Under the pieces are notes generated by a model, which did no database searches, was not told the origin of the DNA, and worked only from the letters and a program-made list of their open reading frames with translations. A DNA stretch of 64,000 nt from JBKQVT01 sp052139835. GTDB lineage: Bacteria; Planctomycetota; Planctomycetia; Pirellulales; Thermoguttaceae. The position numbers and the translations under genes were made by a program. Below, piece after piece: positions 62,644-64,000 of the stretch; within the stretch, counting starts at the first letter, position 1, and each line of letters begins with the position of its first letter. The stretch spans positions 1-64,000 of the forward strand of contig JBKQVT010000089.1 in the NCBI GenBank assembly GCA_052139835.1. Reading direction: 5' to 3'.

Positions 62644-64000
<1,357 letters not shown>

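Overview
High-GC bacterial DNA (roughly 63-65 % GC) that looks planctomycete, probably Pirellulales-like. The pointers are a giant alpha-2-macroglobulin, a DUF1573 protein, a long polymorphic RpoD-like sigma factor, a secreted diheme MauG-type peroxidase next to cytochrome and phosphoesterase genes, many secreted proteins of unknown role, and dispersed GC-rich palindromic repeats that sometimes lie inside genes. Taxonomy is inference; there is no rRNA or marker gene here to fix it.

Left part (1-20 kb). The tail of an IS630-type transposase and about 1.5 kb of debris (a ParA/Soj C-terminal relic, a dispersed repeat, two small minus-strand ORFs) precede a secreted beta-helix/GH89 enzyme and a convergent 1829-residue alpha-2-macroglobulin with an intact thioester. 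Then come a broken CBS-domain membrane gene, a histidine kinase and NtrC-type regulator with overlapping stop and start, three secreted or membrane proteins, and several small genes including a 54-residue ribosome-modulation-factor-like one.

Middle (20-33 kb). One long minus-strand polysaccharide operon: flippase, three group-1 glycosyltransferases and a polymerase-like membrane protein joined by 1-4 base overlaps, then a FemAB/GNAT-like protein, a PglC/PglD/PglE-like trio and a Wzz-type chain-length protein. 33-43 kb carries a radical SAM/SPASM protein, an aldo/keto reductase, a periplasmic Gln/Asp-rich repeat protein, orphan TadE and TadG-like genes, a DUF1573 protein, a HAD phosphatase, a GH43 enzyme, a BON protein and a LuxR-type response regulator.

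43.7-51.7 kb: a minus-strand redox cluster (diheme peroxidase, Tat metallophosphoesterase, cytochrome c lipoprotein, rhodanese lipoprotein), a sigma-70 factor, a small DUF5678-like/aspartic-protease pair and a CapA-like protein.

51.7-64 kb is the most interesting part: a complete selenocysteine locus. It holds tRNA-Sec (UCA anticodon, 8-bp acceptor stem, 6-bp D stem), SelD (with a Cys-rich N-terminus and an AhpD-like C-terminal segment), SelA and SelB (cut by the window end). Four genes for a 2-hydroxyacyl-CoA-dehydratase-type activase and three paralogous reductase subunits sit between selA and selD. At the far end of the minus-strand genes, the secreted protein beginning at 53407 reaches an in-frame TGA at 51923-51925 and then continues as good coding sequence for 54 residues (starting GFTCQYPWRVP) to a TAG. 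A perfect 7-bp hairpin with UGG loop lies at the position expected for a bacterial SECIS. I read this as a new selenoprotein family candidate, with its decoding machinery alongside.
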